From Chloroflexota bacterium (GTDB lineage: Bacteria; Chloroflexota; UBA6077), in NCBI GenBank assembly GCA_021845945.1, contig JAJZRD010000036.1, forward strand, positions 1 through 22,097: a DNA stretch of 22,097 bases, read 5' to 3'. Below are positions 14,629-21,288 of the stretch, in pieces; position 1 is the first letter of the stretch, and every line of letters begins with the position of its first letter. Made by a program: the position numbers and the translations under genes. The notes under the pieces were generated by a model. That model did no database searches. It saw nothing but the letters and a program-made list of their open reading frames with translations, and was not told the origin of the DNA.

Positions 14629-14657
14629 ATTGTAGGAGGGCCCTTCAGAGTTGTCAA
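14629..14657 (-). promoter_or_regulatory. Sigma-70-type promoter of the repressor operon
   Basis: On the minus strand the -35 box TTGACA (14652-14657) is followed by 17 bases and the -10 box TACAAT (14629-14634). Transcription should begin near 14621, immediately before the operator, giving a leader of about 30 bases. Confidence 0.8.
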
Positions 14658-14827
14658 GAGGTTTCCCAAGACTCGCGGCTACCCACGAAAGCCGGAACAG
14701 AGAGAAGCCTCCGGGTAAGGCTATGGCGCTTTCCGGGATGCAACCGGGTAGGCGAGGTCGCCGTACTGACGGCTTCGACCCCCCACTCTTCGATAGCGAT
14801 GATGCATGACCTGGCGGCAGCGCTAGA

Positions 14828-16015
14828 TTACGGTGCCGACGCAGCCATCTGGATCTCCAGGTCGCTGTCCTGCCCCATACGGTTGACCTCCAAGATGGTT
14901 CTCGGCCGCAGACCGTTTGCGAAGTACTCCTCGCACAGCCGGTTCACCACCGGCCGGTGGCTGAACATGTCCCTCACGTAGACCCTGTTCTGAACCACGT
15001 ATTCCAGCCCCGAGCCCGCTGCCTTCAGCACTGCCGCGACGTTCTCGAAGGCTTGCCTGGCCTGGCGTTCGACGGAATCCCGCTGGCCCGGCGCCCCAGC
15101 CGAGACTGCACGGATGCCCGAGAGGAAGACCACTCCACCACCTACCATGCCGTGTGAGCAGGGTCCGTCCGGCTGAGGGAGCCCTTGCACCTGGATCGCT
15201 CGTGGCGGCGCCACACCCGGCTCGTGACGGAGCCCGACTAGCTCCAGCTCCAGGGGCCTGTCGCGGTTCAGTCTGTTCACCTCCAATAGGGTCCGCGGGG
15301 GGCGATGAGACCCGAAGTACTCCAGGTAGAGCCTGTCTATGGTGTCTTTGAAGCGGAACAGGTCTCTCACGAAGACCCTGCTCTGCACCACACGGGCGAA
15401 ATCACTGCCCCCCGCTTTCAGCAGCGTCCCGACTTCTTCGAAGACGACCCTGGCCTGCCGCTCGAACGCCTCCAGGCCGTCCCCATGGTGCTCCCGAGGG
15501 CAAATGCCCGAGAGAAACAGCAGTTCGCCATCCCTGACCGCTTGGGCAAAGGGGCTGCTGGGTCTGGGAACACGGTCGGTTTCTATCACCTCGACCGGAT
15601 CACGGGAGGCCCACATCTCGATTTCCACATCGTCGTCCTGGTTGAGGCGACTGATCTCCACCATGGTGCGGGCGGGTCTGTGTTGGCCGAAATACTCCCT
15701 GTACAGTGTGTCCACTAGCGGGCGGTGTCGGTACAGATCTCGAACCATCACGAAGGTCGTCGTCACTCTGTCAAAGGAGCTGCCTTCTGCTTCGAGCAGC
15801 ACCCTGATGTTCTCGAGGGTCTGCCGCACCCTTGTCTCGACGTTGCCCACGGCCAGGGCACCAGTGCGGGGATCGATCCCTCGGTGGCCGGAAGGAAAGA
15901 GGCGTCGTCCCACGGCCACCCCCTGACAGAAGGGACCGGTCGGCTGCGGTGAGAGGGGACTGCCGATCACGTGAAAGGGCACGGCTCCGTTTTCGCGCTT
16001 CGTCTCGTCGCTCAT
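14828..16015 (-). CDS. Triple-domain RidA (YjgF/YER057c/UK114) fusion protein
   Basis: A 395-residue protein made of three tandem RidA domains, at about 12-138, 145-264 and 272-394. Single RidA proteins are about 130 residues, form homotrimers and hydrolyse reactive imines/enamines at subunit interfaces. The arginine that binds the carboxylate (Arg105 of E. coli RidA) is kept in each repeat (Arg116, Arg241, Arg372, in RT-x-x-E), as is the Glu120 equivalent 15 residues later (Glu131, Glu256, Glu387). The Tyr17 position is Phe, Phe and Cys in the three copies, and the Asn88 position is Asp, Asp and Asn, so the sites may differ. It is the last gene of the ABC operon, 26 bp after the binding protein, suggesting a role with an imported N-containing compound. 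The ribosome site is weak. Confidence 0.9.
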   Translation of the reverse strand: MSDETKRENGAVPFHVIGSPLSPQPTGPFCQGVAVGRRLFPSGHRGIDPRTGALAVGNVETRVRQTLENIRVLLEAEGSSFDRVTTTFVMVRDLYRHRPLVDTLYREYFGQHRPARTMVEISRLNQDDDVEIEMWASRDPVEVIETDRVPRPSSPFAQAVRDGELLFLSGICPREHHGDGLEAFERQARVVFEEVGTLLKAGGSDFARVVQSRVFVRDLFRFKDTIDRLYLEYFGSHRPPRTLLEVNRLNRDRPLELELVGLRHEPGVAPPRAIQVQGLPQPDGPCSHGMVGGGVVFLSGIRAVSAGAPGQRDSVERQARQAFENVAAVLKAAGSGLEYVVQNRVYVRDMFSHRPVVNRLCEEYFANGLRPRTILEVNRMGQDSDLEIQMAASAP

Positions 16016-16041
16016 CTGCTGACGACTCCGTCCGATCCCTC

Positions 16042-17103
16042 TTACTTCACGAGGTCATTGGTGTAGTAAGCGCTGGGCGCCTTTTTCTCGGTGATCACAC
16101 CTGCTTTGGCCAGGGTGTCTAGGGTATTCTGCCATGCCTTGTCAGTACCGCGACCCAGGCTATCCGCCGTCTCTCCTGCCATCAGCTTGGCCATCTCCTT
16201 CACCTGGCCGCGGGTTACCTGTTTGTCCAGGACGCTGGGATACAGACCGCTCATGATATCGGCGGCCTCGTCCGGATGCTCCGCCGTGTACAGGAACCCC
16301 TTCAGGGTGGCCCTGTTCAACTGGCGCACCAGCTCGGGCCGCTCTTTCAGGGTTTTCTCGTTGGTGATCATCACGTAGCCGAGGACGTCGAACCCGTAGT
16401 CGGCCACCTTCAGAAGGTTGAGGGGCTTATCCACCTTGGCCTGGAGCATCGGCAACTCGTTGGTGGAGAAGGTGTCGCCCAGGATGTCCACCTTGCGATC
16501 CAGGAAGAGGCTGAAACGGGCCGCGGGATCCGCACCGACCACCTCGATCTTGCTCTTGTCCAGCTTGAGGGATTCGGCGAAGGCATTCCATATCAGGTTG
16601 AAGGTGGAGGCCGGAGAGATCACCACCTTCTTCCCCTCTGCCACTCTAGGATTTGGCATGGGAAGATCGGGCATAGATATCCACACCATGGGGGTGGATT
16701 TCAGGATGGTGGACACCGTCTTCACCGGAATTTTCTCGTTCACACCGGTGATCAGCTGTATGGATGGCACGTACCCGAAATCGTCGCTGCCGCTGCCTAC
16801 CACCTGAACCGCCTGGGTAGCGCTCTTTCCCTCCAGCAGCTGGATGTCGATCCCCTCGTCCTTGTAGTAGCCCTTCTCTCGGGCCACAAACAGGGGGGCA
16901 AACTCGCCCTTGATGGACCAGTTCAGACGCAGATTCACCTTGGTGAGCTGAGGATTGCCAGAGGACCGCGCAGTAGGTTGAGCGCCGGCACCCGTTGCTG
17001 GAGGGGCTGCTGGTTGCTGGCAAGCTGCGACCAGCAGTGCGATCAGAAGGGACAGTGAGACAACCAGGGGGAGCATCAGTCGCCGGGATAGCCATCTTGA
17101 CAT
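16042..17103 (-). CDS. ABC transporter substrate-binding lipoprotein (NMT1/SsuA/TauA type)
   Basis: A 353-residue extracytoplasmic binding protein of the NMT1/THI5-like group that serves nitrate, sulfonate, taurine and pyrimidine-precursor importers. The signal sequence has Arg-rich residues 3-8, a hydrophobic core and lipobox LLVAAC with Cys28. The mature part shows VNLRLNWSIKGEFAPLFVAR, then EKGYYKDEGIDIQLLEG and SATQAVQVVGSGSDDFGYV, matching this group. The ATG at 17103 follows AGAGGAGG; the longer in-frame extension to 17667 covers the ATPase gene in antisense and is rejected. It lies downstream of its ATPase and permease in the order C-B-A. The ligand is unknown: a pyrimidine-like amine, sulfonate or similar acid is possible. 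Confidence 0.93.
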   Translation of the reverse strand: MSRWLSRRLMLPLVVSLSLLIALLVAACQQPAAPPATGAGAQPTARSSGNPQLTKVNLRLNWSIKGEFAPLFVAREKGYYKDEGIDIQLLEGKSATQAVQVVGSGSDDFGYVPSIQLITGVNEKIPVKTVSTILKSTPMVWISMPDLPMPNPRVAEGKKVVISPASTFNLIWNAFAESLKLDKSKIEVVGADPAARFSLFLDRKVDILGDTFSTNELPMLQAKVDKPLNLLKVADYGFDVLGYVMITNEKTLKERPELVRQLNRATLKGFLYTAEHPDEAADIMSGLYPSVLDKQVTRGQVKEMAKLMAGETADSLGRGTDKAWQNTLDTLAKAGVITEKKAPSAYYTNDLVK

Positions 17104-17168
17104 CGCTAGCCTCCTCTTAAGAGTGTTTCGGCCAACAGACCGCGTCTTCGATTGTCTTGGACCGCCGT

Positions 17169-17996
17169 TTACAGGATGCCCATGCTGTGGAAGGTATCGC
17201 GGACCTGCTCGACGTACTGGTGAAACCGCGGATGGTGGCGGGTCTCGGCGCTTCTGGGTTTGGGGAGGTCGATCCGGAGGTTGGTGAGTACCCGCCCGGG
17301 GCGAGGCGTCATCACCACCAGTTGGTCTGCCATGAGGACTGCCTCTTCGATGCTGTGGGTGATGAAAAGCACGGTCTTCGGTTCCTCCGCACACACCCGC
17401 AGCATGTCCAGGTTCAGCTTCTCTCGCGTGAGGGCGTCCAGAGCCCCAAAAGGCTCGTCCATCAGCAGGAGGGAGGGGTGGTGGACCAGCGCCCTGCAGA
17501 TGGCCACTCGCTGCCGCATCCCACCCGAGAGTTCGTCGGGGTAGCGGCTCTCGAACCCCTGGAGCCCCACGGTCTCCAGCAGGTGCCGGGCACGCTCTTC
17601 GTACGCTGTCACCTTGAGCCCGCGCACCTCCATCGGAAGCAGCACGTTCCTCAGCACGGTCCTCCACTCGAGAAGGACGTCCTTCTGAAAAACGATACCC
17701 ACGTTGCGGTAGGGCTTCTGAACCACCTCGCCGTTCACGATCACCCTGCCGGCACGGGCCCTGAGCAGCCCGCCAACCACCATGAGAAGGGTGCTCTTAC
17801 CGCAGCCGCTCGGTCCCACCACCGCCAGGAACTCGCCGGGGGCGATGGAGATGCTGACCTTCTCCAGCGCTGTGAGGCATTCCCCTCCCCTGCGCTCGTA
17901 CACCATGCTGACGTTCTGGATCTCCACCGACACGGCGCCGGGGGCAGTCGCTCTGCCGTTCGTCTGGATAGCGACGGTCTTGCCGCTTTCGCCCAT
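17169..17996 (-). CDS. ABC transporter ATP-binding protein (SsuB/TauB type)
   Basis: A 275-residue ATPase with a complete set of motifs: Walker A GPSGCGKST (61-69), Q-loop Gln104 (VFQKDVLLEW), signature LSGGMRQR (156-163), Walker B LLLMDEPFGALD (176-187) and switch His214 (FITHS). The D-loop form GALDALT and the C-terminal THSIEEAVLMADQ fit nitrate/sulfonate/taurine importers. It begins 2 bp after the permease stop, so the two are translated together. It energises uptake with the adjacent permease and binding protein. A few extra residues at the N-terminus (1-20) carry no domain. Confidence 0.95.
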   Translation of the reverse strand: MGESGKTVAIQTNGRATAPGAVSVEIQNVSMVYERRGGECLTALEKVSISIAPGEFLAVVGPSGCGKSTLLMVVGGLLRARAGRVIVNGEVVQKPYRNVGIVFQKDVLLEWRTVLRNVLLPMEVRGLKVTAYEERARHLLETVGLQGFESRYPDELSGGMRQRVAICRALVHHPSLLLMDEPFGALDALTREKLNLDMLRVCAEEPKTVLFITHSIEEAVLMADQLVVMTPRPGRVLTNLRIDLPKPRSAETRHHPRFHQYVEQVRDTFHSMGIL

Positions 17997-17998
17997 CG

Positions 17999-18865
17999 CT
18001 ACATTCCTCCGGTTCCGGGCCCCTGTTGGACCTTGCGTTGCGACTTGGGGACAACGAAGGACTCAACGATAGAAACCGCATAGAAGAGGATGATGCCCAT
18101 CAGGGACAGTACCAGCACGGTAGAGAAGAGCAGGGTCATGTCGATCAGGCTGTTGGCCACCAGCTGCAGATAGCCCAGGCCGTTGTTGGCGGCGATGAAC
18201 TCACCGACCACGGCTCCGACCACGGCCAGGGAGACCGCGACCTTGAACCCGCCGAAGATGTAGGGGGCGGCGGTGGGCAGCCTGACCTTGAGGAAGGTTT
18301 GCAGGGAGGAGGCGCCCAGGGAATCCATGAGGTACAGCAGCTCCTGGGGGGTTCGGCTCATTCCGACGACGGTGTTGATCACGATGGGGAAGAACGCCAC
18401 CAAGAAGGCGATCAGCACCTTAGAGGTGATACCGAAGCCGAACCAGACCACGAAAATGGGTGCTAGCGCCACCTTCGGGATCGCCTGGGTGGATACCAGC
18501 AGGGGATAGATCAACCGTTCGAAGATGGGCGAGTAGACGATGAGCATTCCCAGGGGCACACTGATCGCCACGCTGAGAGCGAAACCTAGGAGCACCTCGT
18601 TCAGGGTTACCAGGGTGTGTCCCATGATCGTGGGAAGATCCTTGAAGAGGCGGAGCAGGATGTCGATGGGGCCGGGGAGGATGTAGCGAGGGATCTGGAA
18701 GAGGTCGACGGCAATCTGCCAGGCTACCACGAGGCCGACGTATACCAGCACCGTCATCCCGGTGCTGTTGACGAACCGGACGATTGCTGTCCGAGGGGAT
18801 CTCGGAGCGGGCTCGACAGCGTTGCTCTCCACGGCGAGGAACCTCTCTTGGCGAACGTTCGCCAT
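17999..18865 (-). CDS. ABC transporter permease (SsuC/TauC type)
   Basis: A 288-residue inner-membrane permease with about six hydrophobic segments and the cytoplasmic coupling loop MDSLGASSLQTFLKVRLPTA, an EAA-type loop that contacts the ATPase. The preceding VWFGFGITSKVLIAFLVAFF and following AAPYIFGGFKVAVSLAVVGA stretches match the BPD_transp_1 fold. It is the first gene of the importer operon, directly after the promoter and operator. The ATG at 18865 has no clear ribosome site and sits 8 bp from the operator; GTG at 18832 has AGAGAGG at good spacing, so the true start may be 11 residues later. Confidence 0.92.
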   Translation of the reverse strand: MANVRQERFLAVESNAVEPAPRSPRTAIVRFVNSTGMTVLVYVGLVVAWQIAVDLFQIPRYILPGPIDILLRLFKDLPTIMGHTLVTLNEVLLGFALSVAISVPLGMLIVYSPIFERLIYPLLVSTQAIPKVALAPIFVVWFGFGITSKVLIAFLVAFFPIVINTVVGMSRTPQELLYLMDSLGASSLQTFLKVRLPTAAPYIFGGFKVAVSLAVVGAVVGEFIAANNGLGYLQLVANSLIDMTLLFSTVLVLSLMGIILFYAVSIVESFVVPKSQRKVQQGPGTGGM

Positions 18866-18872
18866 GGCCAGG

Positions 18873-18901
18873 TAGAAAGCGCTTTCAGAAAACGCTTGCT
18901 A
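18873..18901 (-). promoter_or_regulatory. Double-palindrome operator of the ABC/RidA operon
   Basis: GAAAGCGCTTTC (18875-18886, perfect) and GAAAACGCTTGC (18888-18899, near-perfect) form two tandem palindromes with centres 13 bp apart, embedded in a 29-bp element shared with 14591-14619. It lies directly downstream of the -10 box and should overlap the transcription start, the expected position for a LacI-type repressor site. Confidence 0.85.
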
Positions 18902-18929
18902 TTCTAGGGATGCCCCACGACGTTGTCAA
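18901..18929 (-). promoter_or_regulatory. Sigma-70-type promoter of the ABC/RidA operon
   Basis: The minus strand shows a perfect -35 TTGACA (18924-18929), a 17-base spacer and -10 TAGAAT (18901-18906). Start of transcription is expected near 18894, inside the operator. Confidence 0.85.
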
Positions 18930-19039
18930 TCGAATTGTGATGATGAGTAGAGAATATGGGCCGTCTGAGCTTCTACCCGTCGGCAGTATCGCCCCGATCC
19001 ATTTCCCACTGGTCGGCTGCCGCCTATCCAGTTGGGCAG

Positions 19040-19411
19040 TCACGCCGCCTTGAGGGGGACCTCCGGTCGCGACCCCTCCAGGGGATAGCCCCGCCCCTGC
19101 CAGCCGTGGATGCCACCCACCAGCGCCCTCACCCTCTGGTATCCCCGTCGCATCAGCATCAGCGCCGCCCGGGCGCTGTACTCCTCGTGGGGTCAAGTTC
19201 AATAGAAGATGATCAGCCGGTCGTGGGGCAGCTCCTCTGCACGGGTGGGGATCTGCATCAAAGGCACCGAGATCGCCCCCGGGATGTGGCAGTGATCGTA
19301 GGCCTCGCGGCTTCGCACGTCGACGAAAAGGGCTTTGCCCCGGTCGTACTCCGCCTTGGCCTCCTCCAGGCTGATCTTCGGCGCCTGGTCCAGCTTCAGC
19401 AACTGTGGCAT
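19040..19411 (-). CDS. Rhodanese-domain protein with two in-frame TGA codons; candidate selenoprotein
   Basis: Read straight through, this frame gives a 123-residue single-domain rhodanese, the usual length. The first 70 residues carry FVDVRSREAYDHCHIPGAIS and DRLIIFY. The frame then shows TGA-ACT-TGA (19193-19201) and continues PHEEYSARAALMLMRRGY, then VGGIHGWQGRGYPLE, an intact rhodanese C-terminus. Rhodaneses of this type typically have Y-C-T-C-P-H-E here, so both TGAs stand exactly at cysteine positions (71 and 73), the sulfur-carrying active site. No frameshift is needed. A 7-bp hairpin at 19160-19178 lies at bacterial SECIS distance. TGA ends other genes here, so a general code change is unlikely. 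A pseudogene with two nonsense changes is the main alternative. AAGGA lies 3 bases before the ATG (spacing short). Confidence 0.68.
19160..19178 (-). promoter_or_regulatory. SECIS-like hairpin downstream of the two TGA codons
   Basis: In the rhodanese mRNA, CAGCGCC pairs perfectly with GGCGCTG around a CGGGC loop. The loop begins 21 nt after the second TGA and 27 nt after the first, both inside the 16-37 nt window of the general bacterial SECIS model, and a G is among the first two loop bases as that model asks. One hairpin could serve both codons. GC-rich coding DNA can form such stems by chance, so alone it is supportive rather than decisive. Confidence 0.5.
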
Positions 19412-19612
19412 CTTTCCTTTTCGCTCCCAACGAAGGGTGAAGGGCTTCGTGGTCCCGCGACCCGCCCTTGGCCGGCCATCTCGTGGAGTTGGGCAAAGGC
19501 CGTGCCGCCGACTGTTTGGCCCGAGGGCGATGCCCCCTACGGGAGGGCGAGCCTCCCGGCGAGCCGCTCAGTCATCGAAAGACGGCTCGGCAGGAGCCTC
19601 GCCCTCCCGCCA
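19412..19612. other. Intergenic region between antiporter and rhodanese
   Basis: Apart from the large inverted repeat at 19541-19608 I see no gene. The rhodanese is on the same strand as the antiporter but 200 bp downstream, so it may have its own promoter here; I could not define boxes with confidence. Confidence 0.4.
19541..19608. repeat. Inverted repeat with 26-bp arms, family F
   Basis: GGGAGGGCGAGCCTCCCGGC plus GAGCCG (19541-19566) pairs with CGGCTCGGCAGGAGCCTCGC plus CCTCCC (19583-19608), with a few mismatches and a 16-base loop. It begins 4 bp beyond the antiporter stop codon. It could act as an mRNA 3' hairpin but resembles a palindromic mobile repeat. Confidence 0.7.
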
Positions 19613-20899
19613 TCACGCCCTCCGTCCCGGACCTCCCCGGAAGAGGGGAACCAGCAGTATCGGCGCCAGCACGGTGGTTATGAAGGTCATCATGATGGAG
19701 ATCCCGAAGACGTCGACGCCGATGACCCCCTGGCTCAGCCCTACCCCCGCAATGATCAGTGCCACCTCTCCCCGGGGCATCATCCCGACCCCTATCCTGG
19801 CGGCCCCTCTCAGATTGAAGCCCAGCGCGAGGACGGGCAGGCCGCATCCGGCAACCTTGCCCACTATGGCCAGCCCGCTGATGGCGAGGCCGAACAGCGC
19901 CACAGGCGCCATGGCGGAGAAGTCTACCAGCATCCCCGTCACGGCGAAGAAGACCGGGACGAAGAGGTGATAGATGGCCTCGATCGGCTCCCGCAGGGTG
20001 TCGGCGACGCTGGTGTCGGACAGGGCGAGGCCGATGGTGTAGGCGCCGATGATCAGCGCCAGGCCAAAGGTCTCGGCCAGGCCCGCGGCGAGAAATGCTA
20101 TCCCCATCAAGAGGGCGAGGGAGGCGCCGGCGGAACGAAAGGCGGTGAGAAAGCTGGAGATCCAGCGGGAGAGCAGCAGGCCCACCACCATCAGCCCCAC
20201 CCAGAACCCCAGGGCCTTCCCCACCACGAGGCCGATCTCTCCGAGGGACGCCTCCCCCTGGGCGCTGAGGCTCACCACCACGGCCAGGACGATGATGCCA
20301 AGGACGTCGTCGATCACCGCTCCGGCGAGGACGGTGATTCCCTCCGGGCTATCCAGTTGGGCCAGATCCGCCAGGACCCGCGCGGTGATGCCGACGGAGG
20401 TGGCGGTCATGATGGTGCCCACGAAGAGAGCCGTGGGGTCCAGATAGCTGCGGGCGAGCCCGAAGGCGACGGTGGCCAGGTCGCCCAAGATGAAGGGCAG
20501 GACGATCCCTCCCACGGCGATGGCCGCCGCAGGGCCGCTGTAGCGGAGGAAGAGGCGGAACTCTGTCTCCAGCCCGACGGCGAAGAGGAGCACCACGGCC
20601 CCGATCTGAGCCAGGCTCCACAGCTCCGGAGACACGGGTATGGCCGACGGGCTCGCCGCCTGGGCGGCGTCGCCGAAGAGCCGGCCCAGTCTCGGCACGT
20701 CGATCCCTCCCAGGGCGTAGGGGCCGATAGCCACGCCGGCCAGCAGCTCCCCCAGGACGCTGGGCAGCTTGAGCCACCGCTCGAACAGCTCTGCCCCCAG
20801 CTTGGTCGCGAACAGGATCACCGCAAGCTGCAGCACCAGGTGGGCGACCGTCGCCGTGATACTCGTTTCCTGGAGGATGTCGGGTTGCACTGTTCCCAA
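19613..20899 (-). CDS. CPA2-family cation:proton antiporter
   Basis: A 428-residue membrane protein with about a dozen hydrophobic segments, of the monovalent cation:proton antiporter-2 (Na+/H+ or K+/H+) family. Key features are LPSVLGELLAGVAIGP (45-60), LLFAVGLETE (104-113), TATSVGITARVLADL (165-179) and the ion-binding pair Asp197-Asp198 in GAVIDDVLG. There is no C-terminal RCK/TrkA_N domain, so this is the short form. The start codon is TTG at 20899 with only AGGGG nearby; GTG at 20890 is an alternative. A terminator hairpin lies 49 bases upstream with no gene before it, so expression is probably controlled by attenuation of a structured leader. Confidence 0.92.
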   Translation of the reverse strand: MGTVQPDILQETSITATVAHLVLQLAVILFATKLGAELFERWLKLPSVLGELLAGVAIGPYALGGIDVPRLGRLFGDAAQAASPSAIPVSPELWSLAQIGAVVLLFAVGLETEFRLFLRYSGPAAAIAVGGIVLPFILGDLATVAFGLARSYLDPTALFVGTIMTATSVGITARVLADLAQLDSPEGITVLAGAVIDDVLGIIVLAVVVSLSAQGEASLGEIGLVVGKALGFWVGLMVVGLLLSRWISSFLTAFRSAGASLALLMGIAFLAAGLAETFGLALIIGAYTIGLALSDTSVADTLREPIEAIYHLFVPVFFAVTGMLVDFSAMAPVALFGLAISGLAIVGKVAGCGLPVLALGFNLRGAARIGVGMMPRGEVALIIAGVGLSQGVIGVDVFGISIMMTFITTVLAPILLVPLFRGGPGRRA

Positions 20900-20941
20900 A
20901 GCCCCTGCCTGTCCAAGCTCGCACGCCCCTTCGGACGGCGG

Positions 20942-20975
20942 AAAAAAGGGGAAGACCGCCCTGGCAGTCTCCCCC
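20942..20975 (-). terminator. Intrinsic terminator in the antiporter leader
   Basis: On the minus strand GGGGGAGACTGC pairs over 12 bp (two G-U pairs) with GCGGTCTTCCCC and is followed by six T (20942-20947). It lies in front of the antiporter with no minus-strand gene upstream, so it looks like an attenuator rather than an end-of-gene terminator. Confidence 0.8.
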
Positions 20976-21012
20976 TAGCCTCGCTGGATAACGGGTGCGG
21001 ACCCCCCGATCC
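20942..21012 (-). promoter_or_regulatory. Candidate cation-sensing riboswitch / attenuation leader
   Basis: Before the terminator the leader can form nested helices: GGAT (21009-21012) with ATCC (20986-20989), enclosing GGGT with ACCC around a CCGC loop. A linker with GAGGCTAGGGGG then leads into the terminator stem. Leaders of antiporter genes include known Li+ and Na+ riboswitch classes (nhaA-I and DUF1646 motifs). I cannot confirm the class from memory of the consensus, so the assignment rests on position, structure and terminator. Confidence 0.45.
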
Positions 21013-21121
21013 TCTACCATTGTCTGTGCCAGGAGCCGTGCGCTGGTTGCCCCACGGTTGCCTCGGCTCCGCTGCCCGCCATCTCTTGTTTGAACATATT
21101 GAACAGATGTCACGACACCGA

Positions 21122-21151
21122 TTGACAGCCACGCTGCCGGATGCCGACAAT
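21122..21151 (+). promoter_or_regulatory. Probable promoter of the PdxA-like gene
   Basis: TTGACA (21122-21127), an 18-base spacer and GACAAT (21146-21151) form a good sigma-70-type promoter. The predicted leader is about 130 bases. It contains a GGCGATC/GATCGCC hairpin (21199-21218) whose loop and right arm carry GGAGGTGATC, a full-length Shine-Dalgarno match with no start codon behind it. Confidence 0.55.
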
Positions 21152-21288
21152 AGCGACGGCCGCGAGCTGCTTGGGCTCGAGGCTCGGGATGGCTCGCGGG
21201 CGATCGGAGGTGATCGCCACAGCGGTCGGCCCTCTCGGTTCGAGCCGGTTTCTCCCGAAATAGGCTTCTGGTGGTTGGAGGGTGTCGG

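Larger units (their letters stand above)
20900..21288. other. Divergent intergenic region: antiporter leader and pdxA-like leader
   Basis: This 389-bp region holds, from left to right, the antiporter leader with its terminator, an AT-richer patch with two TTGAACA direct repeats 9 bp apart (21090-21096 and 21099-21105), a plus-strand promoter and a long leader before the PdxA-like gene. The apparent plus-strand frame across it is antisense to the antiporter and is not a gene. Confidence 0.6.

Noticed and set aside
13024..14718. A 564-residue plus-strand open frame
   Set aside because: It is antisense to the LacI-family and creatininase-type genes, both clearly real; its composition is that of a shadow frame.
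17104..17667. N-terminal extension of the ABC binding protein
   Set aside because: It would overlap the ATPase gene in another frame and bury the signal peptide; the ATG at 17103 has an excellent ribosome site.
19199..19411. A 70-residue truncated rhodanese ending at the first TGA
   Set aside because: The same frame continues with intact rhodanese sequence past two TGA codons at the cysteine positions, so a simple short gene is the poorer reading.
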